The position numbers and the translations under genes were made by a program. From contig JAACMV010000030.1 in the NCBI GenBank assembly GCA_010909725.1, forward strand, positions 992,001-1,056,000: DNA of 64,000 nt. The letters are read 5' to 3'. The notes beneath the pieces are model-generated. The model saw nothing but the letters and a program-made list of their open reading frames with translations. It was not told where the DNA came from and did not search any database. Every line of letters starts with the position of its first letter. Position 1 is the first letter of the stretch. This DNA comes from Picochlorum sp. 'celeri' (lineage: Eukaryota > Chlorophyta > Trebouxiophyceae). This document shows positions 31,099 through 40,943 of this stretch, piece by piece.

Positions 31099-31713
31099 AT
31101 GGTTCCAGCATTGACCATGGGTGGGAGCAGAAGTTACGTTCAACCAGAACACGACGGCTCGTATGGGCTCCATCCATCGTCACCACCAAACACATCAGCA
31201 GGATATGGAAGCTATTCTGGGACAAGTCCAGTGCCGGTCATGTATGGGGCCTCCATGATGCCCATGTACATGCCACCAGCAATGATTGCGCCCAGAGAGC
31301 TTCCACCCTATGTGTCGAAGAAAAAGCCCATCCAGGATGATGATGATGATGCAAATGATAAGAATGATGATACGAATGATATGATGTCAAATAAAGATGA
31401 TGCAAATGATAGCAGTATGCCAAAGGAAAAGCCTCCCCAACCATCATCAGATCCAAGAGTGTGCCAGTTTTTTGTCAAGAATGGTTCCTGTGCCTATGGA
31501 AGTTCGTGCAAATTCCAGCATCCGTTGGAGCTTGCACCGCCAGTGTTCTACAATAGCTTTGGGCTGCCTCGTCGGAGTGGAGAGCCTCCGTGTAAATTCT
31601 TCCTAAAATACAGGCGATGTGCTTATGGCCACACCTGTCGATATGACCATCCAGAGATCCGTGGCCTTTTGCCTCATCAGCAGTTTGATCATCGGAATGC
31701 GCTATGGTATTAA
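31099..31713 (+). CDS. CCCH-type zinc finger protein (two fingers)
   Basis: A 204-residue protein. The first 110 residues are Pro/Ser/Met rich, then an acidic Asp/Asn tract. Two C-x8-C-x5-C-x3-H fingers follow: VCQFFVKNGSCAYGSSCKFQH and PCKFFLKYRRCAYGHTCRYDHP, separated by YNSFGLPRRSGEP. The spacing and the L-P-x-R-x-G linker match the plant ZFN/HUA1 subfamily of RNA-binding CCCH proteins. Likely an RNA-binding regulator; target unknown. The TATA element lies very close to the ATG, so the 5' leader is short or the start is at a later Met. Only 43 bp separates its stop from the next gene's ATG on the same strand. Confidence 0.8.
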   Translation: MVPALTMGGSRSYVQPEHDGSYGLHPSSPPNTSAGYGSYSGTSPVPVMYGASMMPMYMPPAMIAPRELPPYVSKKKPIQDDDDDANDKNDDTNDMMSNKDDANDSSMPKEKPPQPSSDPRVCQFFVKNGSCAYGSSCKFQHPLELAPPVFYNSFGLPRRSGEPPCKFFLKYRRCAYGHTCRYDHPEIRGLLPHQQFDHRNALWY

Positions 31714-31756
31714 ATTACATGTAATAATATAGTGAAATTTCATCCAGTAAAAGGCG

Positions 31757-32836
31757 ATGAAGAGGAACGACGAGGATGAACTGGACAAACTGCCAGTGTT
31801 TGATCTGGCACCGTTCCTCTCTGACTCGGGTGGGAATGAGGCAGAGATTCTGCCTTTATGCAAGTCTATTGCTACGACATTGAAAGAGACGGGGGTATTG
31901 GTGGTGCGGGATCCGAGGGTGGATGCGACGAAGAATGATGAATTTTTAAATGTCATGGAGACGTATTTTGCTCGAGCGGATACGATGCGGGATGCTCGGC
32001 CTGAGCTAGCGTATCAGGTAGGGTTAACTCCTGAAGGGATTGAGAAGCCGAGGTGTTTGAATGATGAGTCTATGCGAGAGGTGATTGAGAGGTATGAGCC
32101 AACGCCTGTGAGGCAGGCTGATCCAAAGTGTCGATATTTCTGGCGTTTGGGGGAGCGACCTACGGCCACGAGGTTTAAAGAGTTGAATGCTGATCCAGTG
32201 GTACCTGATGGGTTTGAGAATTGGGAGCAGGTGATGGATGGATGGGGATATCTCATGTTGGAGACGGTTGAAACAGTAGCAGAGATGGTTGCCTTGGGCT
32301 TTGGGTTGGAGAAGGATACGTTTACGCAACGGATGCATCTTGGACCGCACTTATTAGCGCCTACAGGAACAGATTTAGAAAAGTATGGCAAGGTTGGGAC
32401 GGTATTTGCTGGGTTTCATAATGATTTGAATTTTTTGACCATACATGGGAAATCCAAGCATGCTGGGTTGTTCATATGGCTGCGTGATGGGAAAAAGAAG
32501 ATTCCCGTGAAGATTCCCGACGGTTGCCTGCTTCTTCAAGCTGGAAAGCAGCTTGAATGGTTGACGGGTGGCGTTGTGCAGGCGGGGTACCATGAAGTGG
32601 TGTGCACAGAGGACACTCTGGCAGCCATGGCCAGGTGTGGATCCACGTGGAGAGTGTCTTCCACTGTGTTTAGCCAATTAGCGAGCGATGAAGTCCTGCG
32701 CCCATTACCGTGTTTCGAGACTGAAGAGTCGATAGAAAAGTATCCTCCTATGGCGGTGGGAGAGTTTGTGGAATCTGAATTGAAATATATCAATCTGATG
32801 CACGGGGAGGGGAATGTCCCATCCGGGAGGGGTTGA
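31757..32836 (+). CDS. 2-oxoglutarate/Fe(II)-dependent dioxygenase (isopenicillin N synthase-like)
   Basis: A single-exon 359-residue cytosolic enzyme. The N-terminal domain begins KLPVFDLAPFL and includes TGVLVVRDPRVD. The double-stranded beta-helix core shows GFHNDLNFLTIHGKS (Fe ligands His and Asp of the H-x-D pair), IPVKIPDGCLLLQAGKQLEW, the distal ligand His in QAGYHEVV, and the 2OG-binding Arg/Ser in STWRVSST. All ligand residues are present, so it should be active. Family members hydroxylate small molecules or make ethylene, gibberellins and similar compounds; the substrate here is unknown. Close homologues with this spacing occur widely in protists. Confidence 0.85.
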   Translation: MKRNDEDELDKLPVFDLAPFLSDSGGNEAEILPLCKSIATTLKETGVLVVRDPRVDATKNDEFLNVMETYFARADTMRDARPELAYQVGLTPEGIEKPRCLNDESMREVIERYEPTPVRQADPKCRYFWRLGERPTATRFKELNADPVVPDGFENWEQVMDGWGYLMLETVETVAEMVALGFGLEKDTFTQRMHLGPHLLAPTGTDLEKYGKVGTVFAGFHNDLNFLTIHGKSKHAGLFIWLRDGKKKIPVKIPDGCLLLQAGKQLEWLTGGVVQAGYHEVVCTEDTLAAMARCGSTWRVSSTVFSQLASDEVLRPLPCFETEESIEKYPPMAVGEFVESELKYINLMHGEGNVPSGRG

Positions 32837-33142
32837 TCATCCGGTGCGGATCTCAGGGCCTTTGCACGGGGGGCAGGATGCCGTGATGGTCAACTCCCGT
32901 GGCATCTCATGATTCTGCAATGTCAATCACGGTGAAGGGTACTTTAAATTATTATATTCTCATACTAGTAGTAGGAGTATCTGTATCTGTGGCCAGTGTT
33001 GTGGAGACATCGATCGCCACACAGTACAAACTTGTTTGTACCTGGCAGCACAGCAAGCCTCTTTTCTATTCTGCAAGTCAATTGTCTGAGTTGGGGGCGC
33101 ATTGTATCTTCATTATAGTTATTTATATCTTCAAAATATACC
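32837..33142. other. Intergenic stretch before ARM/BTB gene
   Basis: No coding or RNA feature is supported. Short A/T-rich TATTTATA-like elements at 33120-33140 are candidate core-promoter sequences for the following gene. Confidence 0.4.
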
Positions 33143-35556
33143 ATGCTTGGATTTCGCGAGGAGGTACGTCTCTGGTGTCTGCCTAGATGGATTCCTGCTT
33201 CCTGCATTTGTGTGGCATGTCGAGTCGGTATGCCATGATGGAGTATACAGGCTATGCGAGGTTTCATGATGCATATCTATCATGGATTTGAGTTTATAGG
33301 AGGTCGATCTGCTGTTTTAGGCATGTTCCCCTCGTCCTGCACATTCGAACCCCTCAATGAGATCTCTTTTTTGACATGGCTTGATGTGACTTATTTCTGC
33401 AGGTTTTGAGGTATGGGGATACGGATGTGGTTAGAAATCTTCTAAAAATTATAACTGGAAAGTATGAGAGGGATGGTCGCTGTGAGGAGGAGGCGACTCG
33501 ATTCTTGGGGGATCTCTTGGTGACCACTGCTCAAAGTGAGGGAAGCGACGTGGTGCCGTGTCTCACGCTGCAGGCTATTCTTGCATGGATTCAGACTATT
33601 CCACAGTCTAAAGGTCTTTTTATTCGGCTTGGAGTCATTCCTGCTGTTTGTACAGCCTTACAAGTATCACTTCCCAGAGCATGCTGTGATGAGGTTGCCA
33701 TGCACACTGTTTCTGCTGCAGCCAAGGTGATACTCTTCTATTTGCGGGACAGCAATGTCGATGTGATTGTAGAAGATATAGAGAAGTGTGACGGAGTTGG
33801 GATTTTGTTGGAGGCATGTCGAGCGCAAGGGAGCTGTCCCAGGTCTATCTGCATAGGACTTCATGTGCTCAAACACATGACAAAGCGCTCACCTCGCCTT
33901 TTGCGCCGTGCTATGGAGGCACATGGTCCAGAGATTATATGCAATGTATTACGAGAGAATAAAGATGCAGATATGATAAAGTTTGGAGCCCTCACGCTGA
34001 GTAGGTGGGCTGCATCCCCCGGCACACAAGACCAACTGTCTGCCTCTGGTGCATATGAGCAGTTATGGGAGATCCTGAGAACAAAGGAAAAATACGAATC
34101 ATCCGTGTATGCCTACGTCATGTTGGCGATTTGTCTGATGATGGGGAGTCGAATTGAAGAGGCTAGTGATTCATTTTTAGAGAGGCCTCAGGACTTTGTG
34201 AGATTCTGCAGAGCTGTTGATCACTATGATGCCAGTTTCCAGGAACAGGGGGTTGTGCACCATACCCTGGGACTCCTTGTCTGTTCATCAAAGTCATTTG
34301 ATCTGATAATGGAGGCAACCAAGAACGATGTGATTAGTGTTCTTGCAAAGTCAAACGTGCGGTGTGGGTATATTCTTGATATCCTGTATCAGAATAGGGA
34401 CAGAATTCGTGACATTCATGACATACAAGTTCGTCTCAAATTGGCTGTGTTTTTGGTGGAGAAGATGGCATTGTATCCAGATGCATCTCTTGGTGTATTG
34501 TTTTATGGAAAGGATGATGCTTTGATTGAGACATTGGTGGCACATTCATTTGAACACCTCATGGTGGCAAACATGCACATGACTGATGATGAGAGCTCTC
34601 AATCTGACTCTGACGATGAGAAGATGCATCTTACAAAGTTTAGTTGGGAGAGTCAATCAATTATATTCGACAGTCCAGGAGGCTTTCATATGGATGGAGT
34701 ATCTGCAAAGGATGGGGATGACTGCTCCTCCCATCCGCACGAGGCGGAACAACACACAGAGGAAGAGGAACTGCAGTTGGGACAAGCATGCTTCAAAGCT
34801 TTTGCTTCGGAAAACAGTGTATTAGGGTCACTGATACTGTTATGCAAAATTTCATCAAAGATGAGGCAAAGGAATGCGTCGAATGAGAATCTCGTATCAG
34901 TAAAAAAGAGAAAGTGTTTTGGCACGAGGTACGAGACGCCTCAGCAGAAGAAGAAAGCAAAAGCGTCACATCCCACAGCCCAGCCATCCACAGAGCGTAT
35001 GCGCCGTTTCATCGTTGGAGGAGAGCAGTTTGAGATCGAAGAGGCCTCTATCTGTGCAACGTCACACGTGGTAGCATCCATGTGTGAAGATGCAGACTGC
35101 AATGAAGAGATTCATGTACCTTGTTTGCATAATCTCTCTACCTCAGATATGGTCCATTCCTTCACACGGATTCTAGAGTGGTGCCATACCGGTGACCTAT
35201 CAAACTTGAGCACGATGGAAGAGATACAGGCATGTTGGATTGTCGCAGATTATCTGGGAATGCCCTCTCTAGAAAGGCACATTGGCCAGCAAATTAACAA
35301 CCTCGTGGAATCTCCAACCTGTGACCGTACACATGTTTTTGCAAAGCTTCACGAGCTGCATGATGCGTTTTATGGCTCGTATACTCTTGAATCAATCATT
35401 GCTGAATGCATCGTGACTGAACTCAGCACGTTTGGGCCAGGAGATGACACCATTTCAAATGGTGTTGAGTTCCTGAAAGACTTTGTCCTCCACCCAACGA
35501 TTGCAGACAGAGTCGCCGAGGTGTTGCAAAAGACATTAGTAGCGAGCGATATTTGA
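33143..35556 (+). CDS. Armadillo-repeat plus BTB/POZ protein (ARIA/ABAP1-like)
   Basis: Proposed exons 33143..33163 (seven codons, MLGFREE) and 33403..35556 join in phase 0 over a 239-nt intron (GAG|GTACGT, TTTCTGCAG|GTT), giving 724 residues. The exon 2 frame has no ATG near its 5' end, which supports an upstream exon. Residues about 10-400 are helical armadillo-like repeats (CTLQAILAWIQTIPQSKGLF, GALTLSRWAASPGTQDQLSA). A polar linker with a KKRK motif leads to a BTB domain near 545-650 (RRFIVGGEQFEIEEASICAT, WIVADYLGMPSLERHI). Plant ARM-BTB proteins of this layout bind transcription factors or serve as CUL3 adaptors; here that is inference. The seven-residue first exon is less certain than the rest. 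Confidence 0.78.
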
Positions 35557-35676
35557 CCAAAACAATTTATTTATTTATTCAACGACAAAAACTACAGAAT
35601 TGTAAGCGCGGTGTACTCTGCATATTTGCTCAAAGTTTAGTATCTAGAAGCCAACGGCGCTGTTCAACTCGGTGGT

Positions 35677-37119
35677 ATGAACGTTTATCCTCTCAATAGT
35701 AAGCCTTTATCACGAGGTATAGCATCGGAACAACTGTGTACACGGGGAGGTGCGTGAATCCTAAACTGCTCGGAACAGTTCGGAGAATGTGCCTGCGATT
35801 GTAATCTGATGCTTGCGTTTGCAGTGTACCTGAGCCATAGAAGATCATTAAAAATCACTGCGATGAGCAGCAGAACTGAAGATGGGCTTGCTGTTGATAC
35901 CACGCTGAATCCAAGGGTGGCAGCTGTGAAGCCTTCCAAGACAATGGCATTGACTGATTTGGCATCTTCACTGCGAGAGCAAGGAGTCGATATTATCGGG
36001 CTTGCTGCGGGGGAGCCAGATTTCGATACACCAGAGCCCATTATTGAGGCAGGAATCGAAGCTTTGAAAACTGGGGTGACGCGGTATACCCCAAATGCAG
36101 GTACTGCCCAATTACGCAGAATGATTTGCGACAAGCTGCTCGAAGAGAATGGATTGCAGTATAGTCCAGATGAAATAATTTTAAGCAATGGTGCCAAGCA
36201 ATCTGTGTGGCAAGGGCTTTTAGCCGTGTGCTCTCCTGGGGACGAAGTTATTATTCCTGCACCGTTTTGGGTCAGTTACCCAGAGATGGCAAGAATGGCA
36301 GGAGCAGAGCCCGTTATCGTTTCGACAGACGCTGAGCAGGGATTTTTAATGACACCAGATCAATTAAAAGCATGTTTGACACCCAAATCTAGACTATTGA
36401 TCTTGTGCTCCCCGTCAAATCCATCTGGGGCAGTGTACTCTGAAAGTCAGTTGAAGGCCATCGCTGAGATTGTGCGGGAGCATCCCAGGCTCATGGTGCT
36501 TTCCGATGAAATTTATGAGTATATTATATATAATCCAGCTCGTCATGTGAGTTTTGCGGGGATCCCAGGCATGTTTGAAAGAACTCTGACAGTCAATGGG
36601 TTTAGCAAGGCATATGCAATGACGGGATGGCGTCTGGGATACCTTGCGGCCCCACAGCATTTCGCAAAAGCATGTGCCATCATTCAAAGTCAGAGTACAT
36701 CTGGAGCAAGCAGTATAGCGCAGCATGCGGCTATGGCAGCTCTACGGATGGGCAAGCATGGCGGCCCCATTGTGGAGGATATGGTGGCAGCCTTCCAGAT
36801 GAGAAGGGACTACGTTGTGGACCGCCTCAAGGGAATGAAGTATATCAAGATCGTTGAGCCACAAGGAGCATTCTATGTTCTTCCTGATATCAGTGACATG
36901 TTTGCGAAGGGGTGTTATGCGGATGATTTTGGACCCATAGCTGACTCTGACACATTTGTCAAGTACCTGATTGAAAAAGCAAATGTGGCCACGGTGCCTG
37001 GCCAGGCTTTTGGAGCCCCGTCTTGTATTCGCATCTCATACGCAGCGTCCATGGAAACATTAGAAAAAGCCCTTGATAGAATTGAACATGCTATAGATTT
37101 GCTTAAAGAACAGAAGTAA
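35677..37119 (+). CDS. Plastid-type aspartate/prephenate aminotransferase, two exons
   Basis: PLP enzyme of the class Ib aspartate aminotransferase type which in plants also transaminates prephenate to arogenate for Phe/Tyr synthesis. Exons 35677..35716 and 35825..37119 (108-nt phase-1 intron) give 444 residues. The first about 35 residues are basic and hydroxylated without acidic residues, consistent with a plastid transit peptide. The core begins NPRVAAVKPSKTMALTDLAS and shows GLAAGEPDFDTPEP, SNGAKQSVWQGL, IIPAPFWVSYPEM, SPSNPSGAVYSE, the PLP lysine in NGFSKAYAMTGWRLGY, and the carboxylate-binding Arg in SCIRISYAAS. Full length, with all catalytic residues. Exon 1 is inferred from frame and splice sites. 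Its stop is 10 bp from the convergent LEO1 stop. Confidence 0.9.
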
Positions 37120-37129
37120 CGTTATTGTA

Positions 37130-38347
37130 TTATTCGCTGTCACTTTCCATGACAACAGCTCGCCTTTTCTTTGGCTGCACATTCATCTCTTCGTCACTTT
37201 CCTCTACAGGCTCTGCAGGCTCTTTGTCCTCTATCTTTGGCATATCGTTTCCTTTCTTAATCTCTTCTAATCGTGCTGCACCCTGTTCCTCCTGATCTTC
37301 ATCAAACACATCTTGCACATCCTCAATGTCCTCCTCATCTACATCCTCGACTCCTTCATCATCGTCAGGAACAATGAAACCATCGTCTTCTTCACCTTCA
37401 TCTAGTACATGGCCCTCGTGTGGCATATCGTCATCCTCTTCCAAAAACGCAGCACTAAGGTAACTTTGTCGCCGCGGTGGAACTTTTGCCTGCATAATCG
37501 AGCGCCTCATATGCTGCTTCTGTTTCTCCTGCAATTTCTCCTTATCCTTGATTCGAGCTTCTTCCATCTTCTCTTTCATCTCTCTCTCTTTCACTGGATC
37601 CACTAAAGTTGCCGTCTGCTTCACTTTCACCTTGGGCCCACCGCTATCTCTTGGCCGAACCTTTGGCCTATCCGCTCTACTAATACCAATAGGGTTGAAC
37701 AAAAACTTTTCCTTGAACTTTCCTTCACACTGTACCAGATTACCATGCCGAACATACAAGAACGTATGGTCCCCTTCCACATCAACGCCCCTCACTTGAA
37801 ACACATCCTTTCCCACAGAGAGTGTCTTGCTCCCATCCGACCACGTCACAACGCGAGCATTACTCTCCTTGATTAACTTTCCATCTGCATTCAATTCATA
37901 CCGCCACCGAATCACCGGACCATTGAAGTCATCTCCCTTGAAATCCTCCCGTTCAAATGCATCAGGTTCAATACGAAGCGAGTTGGGAAGCTTTGCAACC
38001 CGCAGCTGCGACAATGGCAATGCATCCCGCAACTCCACCTCAATATGCATGGGCCCAACCTCATCCCGTGTACCTCCCTCCTCCTCCGCCTGTTCCTTGT
38101 CTGCCGCTACTGCTGCACCACCACCACCTTGTTCTCCCTCTTGCTGCTTGGGTGGTCCCTCCCCCACAATATCCTCATCATCGCTACCAAACAATTCCTT
38201 CATATCAACATCTGATGTCTGTTTATTCAATTCTCCATTCTGATCATCGCCTTCGCTATCGCTCCCAAATAATTCTTTGAGCATTCCTGAAGTATCATCA
38301 GCAGGAGCCTGTGCCTCCCCCGAGGTGGCCTTCTCCTCTTCCATCAT
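37130..38347 (-). CDS. LEO1: PAF1 complex subunit LEO1
   Basis: RNA polymerase II elongation factor subunit. A single-exon 405-residue protein: an acidic N-terminal third containing repeated ELFGSD motifs (characteristic of LEO1 and related elongation factors), then the LEO1 core at about 98-265: HIEVELRDALPLSQLRVAKL, LRIEPDAFEREDF, RWRYELNADGKLIKESNARV, WSDGSKTLSVG and FLYVRHGNLVQCEGKF. The C-terminus is a basic-acidic helical region (EREMKEKMEEARIKDKEKLQ) and a long acidic tail ending with basic KKRR. Size is within the family range. Either Met of the MM start could be used. Confidence 0.92.
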   Translation of the reverse strand: MMEEEKATSGEAQAPADDTSGMLKELFGSDSEGDDQNGELNKQTSDVDMKELFGSDDEDIVGEGPPKQQEGEQGGGGAAVAADKEQAEEEGGTRDEVGPMHIEVELRDALPLSQLRVAKLPNSLRIEPDAFEREDFKGDDFNGPVIRWRYELNADGKLIKESNARVVTWSDGSKTLSVGKDVFQVRGVDVEGDHTFLYVRHGNLVQCEGKFKEKFLFNPIGISRADRPKVRPRDSGGPKVKVKQTATLVDPVKEREMKEKMEEARIKDKEKLQEKQKQHMRRSIMQAKVPPRRQSYLSAAFLEEDDDMPHEGHVLDEGEEDDGFIVPDDDEGVEDVDEEDIEDVQDVFDEDQEEQGAARLEEIKKGNDMPKIEDKEPAEPVEESDEEMNVQPKKRRAVVMESDSE

Positions 38348-38577
38348 AATAAATAGACTCTTTTTTTACTTTAATGTATGACCATATACAGGACAAGCGT
38401 GTCTTTTGCTTGGAGACAGGGGCTCTCTACATCAAGGATATAGATGTACCGGTCAAAGGAATACTTCGACCGTGCCCCTTGTAAAAATGAATCTCTCAAT
38501 CTTCTTGGAGATCCGTTATACCCTGCATCCGGTCTCTGACCTTGTCCAACGTATTCAAAAATAATACTGGTGAAAAT

Positions 38578-39042
38578 ATGAATGCGATTGCCACTGGTAC
38601 GCGTCAGCTGTCGGTCTGTCGGCAGACCATTGCTGCCATGTTTTCAACGCAAACAGGGAATACTCTCGCCACAACGCAGGACCAGATATCAAAAGTGGCT
38701 CATGAACTGACTCAGTCAGAACCTCAGATTACTGTACCAGGGCAAGCATTCTCGGGGGACTATAGGTCGACATCGGCTCTCGGCACAGGGGATGGCCTCT
38801 CGAATCACACAGCGAAATGGTGGCAGCCAGAGATGGGTGGAACACAGACGAGTCCTTTGGAGTATTGCCAGGCTGCGGAGCCAATCAAGGTGGATTCTAT
38901 GGTGGTAGCGAGCACGGGTAGCGATGATCCTTCTCTGGGATGCCCAGTAGAGTATATTAGTCTGAAGGGCACAAGCAAGGAGAACCCTGCAGTGTGCAAA
39001 TATACGGGTCTCAAGTATTACAGTGATGCGTGGAGGCATTGA
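38578..39042 (+). CDS. NDUFS6-like mitochondrial complex I subunit with altered zinc site
   Basis: A 154-residue protein from the ATG at 38578. The first about 30 residues are basic/hydroxylated (ATGTRQLSVCRQTIAAMFST), fitting a mitochondrial presequence. The segment NHTAKWWQPEMGGTQTSPLEYCQAAEPIKV followed by VEYISLK and PAVCKYTGLKYYSDAWRH corresponds to the C-terminal half of plant-type NDUFS6 (13-kDa subunit at the base of the Q module). Canonical NDUFS6 binds Zn through Cys, His and a C-x2-C. Here the aligned residues are Ser (VVAS), Cys (LGCP for GHP), Cys (CKY) and Thr (KYTGL), so only one original ligand remains plus a Cys in the His position. The protein is otherwise intact and uninterrupted. 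Confidence 0.72.
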   Translation: MNAIATGTRQLSVCRQTIAAMFSTQTGNTLATTQDQISKVAHELTQSEPQITVPGQAFSGDYRSTSALGTGDGLSNHTAKWWQPEMGGTQTSPLEYCQAAEPIKVDSMVVASTGSDDPSLGCPVEYISLKGTSKENPAVCKYTGLKYYSDAWRH

Positions 39043-39085
39043 TTGATTTATCCTCTTTTGATATGTATTAGTATTGTTGTTAGTC

Positions 39086-39850
39086 TTATTTCCTACGTTT
39101 ACTCAGCCTTGATTCGTCCACATCCCTCTCACCCAGGGCCCCCTGCTTTGGAGCCAATTTCTTGCTCTCAGCAACCGACGCGAGCACCTTTTCTCGCGCC
39201 TCCTGAACCTTTTCTTTCCTATACGATTGCACACTATCACGCTTTTCCTGCGCAGAGTCGATATTGTTGGCCTGCTCCTCCAGAAAGTAGGCCACCTTTC
39301 CAGCCTGCTCGAGCCACACATCCAACGACTGAATCATACCCTCAAACTTCTCTGGCGACACATCTCGAGGGATGGCGCTCAACACGTGTATCCTACCCAT
39401 CTGCTGATCTAAACGCCCCTCGACAAGACCAGTGTAGATGCACTGATGCACCACAAACGACTCCAGCTCCTGAACACTGTGCATATCCAGGACATTCATA
39501 ACCTCCTGATACTCTAGATACTTTGTATTCTCACACATCGATACCAGGGTGAGACATTTTAATTTCATCTCCTGATTCTTGTCCAGTGTAATGTACTTGT
39601 TTGTTCCTTGCGCACGTACATAGTCCGGCCAGGTCCCATGAGCAAACAGTGCCAATGTCTGTAGCCAACAAGTGCCCTCTTCGCTTCTAATGACTGACGC
39701 TAATCCGCCATCAGAAGAACTCGTCGTTGCATGTTGATCCATATCAGTGGCCCCATTGTGTAACAGAGATCCGAAATGAAACCTAGTTGGTTCTGAAATT
39801 GCCTGACTAATTAACTCAATCGCTTGGGCTTCTTCTTCTACAGGCGCCAT
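39086..39850 (-). CDS. CSN7: COP9 signalosome subunit 7 (CSN7)
   Basis: PCI-domain subunit of the COP9 signalosome, which removes NEDD8 from cullins. A single-exon 254-residue protein. The PCI core spans about residues 60-170: ALFAHGTWPDYVRAQG, then LDKNQEMKLKCLTLVSMCEN, TKYLEYQEVMNVLDMHSVQE, and VVHQCIYTGLVEGRLDQQMG, whose R-x-LDQ is the CSN7 signature in the winged helix. The C-terminus is a long charged helix (LEEQANNIDSAQEKRDSVQS...) with a basic KRRK end, as in other CSN7 proteins. Start ATG at 39850 lies in a CCATGG, so an ATG is also read on the opposite strand, but that ORF is not credible. Confidence 0.9.
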   Translation of the reverse strand: MAPVEEEAQAIELISQAISEPTRFHFGSLLHNGATDMDQHATTSSSDGGLASVIRSEEGTCWLQTLALFAHGTWPDYVRAQGTNKYITLDKNQEMKLKCLTLVSMCENTKYLEYQEVMNVLDMHSVQELESFVVHQCIYTGLVEGRLDQQMGRIHVLSAIPRDVSPEKFEGMIQSLDVWLEQAGKVAYFLEEQANNIDSAQEKRDSVQSYRKEKVQEAREKVLASVAESKKLAPKQGALGERDVDESRLSKRRK

Positions 39851-40067
39851 GGCGTCTATACATAGACAGGTATATGTGTCTAGGATTTTGATATCTAGTC
39901 TCGAGAGTATTCTTATTTTTGAGCGAGAAGATTCAGCTTTTTTGAAGAGAATTCAAGACCGTGGATGTTTTTCCTTAAAGTTTTATACAAGGAGTTCCAC
40001 TAGATTCAAAACCAATGCTTGGTTCGCAGAACGTTCCAGATATTATGAATGAGGTAGATGTAATTCA

Positions 40068-40943
40068 ATGGCATTACTAGGTACCGCTCTTGCGCAACAG
40101 CGCGTGTCTTTGACGAAACCACTGTCTCGACGTTTGGTCGTCTCTAGAAGTATTCAACGACGGAAGGGCAAATATCCCTTGGTGATAGCATCGTCACCTC
40201 TAGATAAAAGTAAATTTCATGAATCTAGCAATGGGAGCGGGTCGATCAGTCCGGCGTCGAAAGCAAGTGGGCAAGGAGACTACGATACGTCCTTGTCGTA
40301 TCTGAAGGAAGACTATCCCACCGGATTGAATGCCCACGGTGAAACTAATAGCACCAAGAGTCGTGCTGGGATGGGCAATGGCGTATTTCTGATGCTCATG
40401 GTCAACTTTGCCTTGCACACGGTTGCATACTTTTGGAATCCTACCTGGGTTCATTCCCTGGCACTCTCTCATTCAAGCCCAAAGATTTGGCAATTTGTGA
40501 CGGCTGCATTTGTGCATGCAAACTGGGATCATCTGTTTGGTAATGCCTTCTCACTCCTTGTATTTGGGCGTATGGTGGAGGAAGAAGAGGGAGCTTTGGG
40601 ATTGTGGGTGACGTACATTATTTGCGGGATTTCTGGAAATATAGCATCATACTTGTCCAGTCCTGGATCTGCGACGATTTCTTTAGGTGCTTCGAGCGCG
40701 GTGTTCGGCCTCTTCATGGTTGGTGTGCTCACCAAGCTCAGGCCAAGTGTGAAGCAGCTGTTGGAAGCTGCTATTCTGGGAAGCTATGTGGTGAAGCAAG
40801 TACTACAGGAGGTACAAATGGTGGCATCCGGGGCGTCAATCGTCGCGGGCCAGATGACGGTGGGACATATGGCTCATTTGGGCGGTGCTGCTGGTGGGGT
40901 ATTGCTCGTGATTTTATTATCTCGTTTGCCCCCAGTTCCGTGA
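40068..40943 (+). CDS. Rhomboid intramembrane serine protease, probably plastid
   Basis: A single-exon 291-residue protein. Residues 1-70 lack acidic residues early and are rich in Arg/Ser (LSRRLVVSRSIQRRKGKYP), fitting a plastid transit peptide. Six to seven membrane segments follow. Catalytic features: WDHLFGN (His155 and Asn159, oxyanion/stabilising), the serine in LGASSAVFG (Ser209) and the histidine in GHMAHLGGAAGG (His270). The serine motif is GASS rather than GxSG but the Ser-His dyad is intact, so activity is expected. Similar plastid rhomboids in plants process envelope or lipid-related substrates. Diverges from CSN7. Confidence 0.84.
   Translation: MALLGTALAQQRVSLTKPLSRRLVVSRSIQRRKGKYPLVIASSPLDKSKFHESSNGSGSISPASKASGQGDYDTSLSYLKEDYPTGLNAHGETNSTKSRAGMGNGVFLMLMVNFALHTVAYFWNPTWVHSLALSHSSPKIWQFVTAAFVHANWDHLFGNAFSLLVFGRMVEEEEGALGLWVTYIICGISGNIASYLSSPGSATISLGASSAVFGLFMVGVLTKLRPSVKQLLEAAILGSYVVKQVLQEVQMVASGASIVAGQMTVGHMAHLGGAAGGVLLVILLSRLPPVP

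Noticed and set aside
33338..33358. GGGGTTCGAAT on the minus strand, tRNA-like
   Set aside because: No T-stem pairing and no matching halves within several hundred bases; it lies inside the first intron of the ARM/BTB gene.
39849..40052. Rightward ORF starting in the CCATGG shared with the CSN7 start
   Set aside because: It exists only because CCATGG reads ATG on both strands; the peptide has no family likeness and lies in the CSN7/rhomboid promoter.
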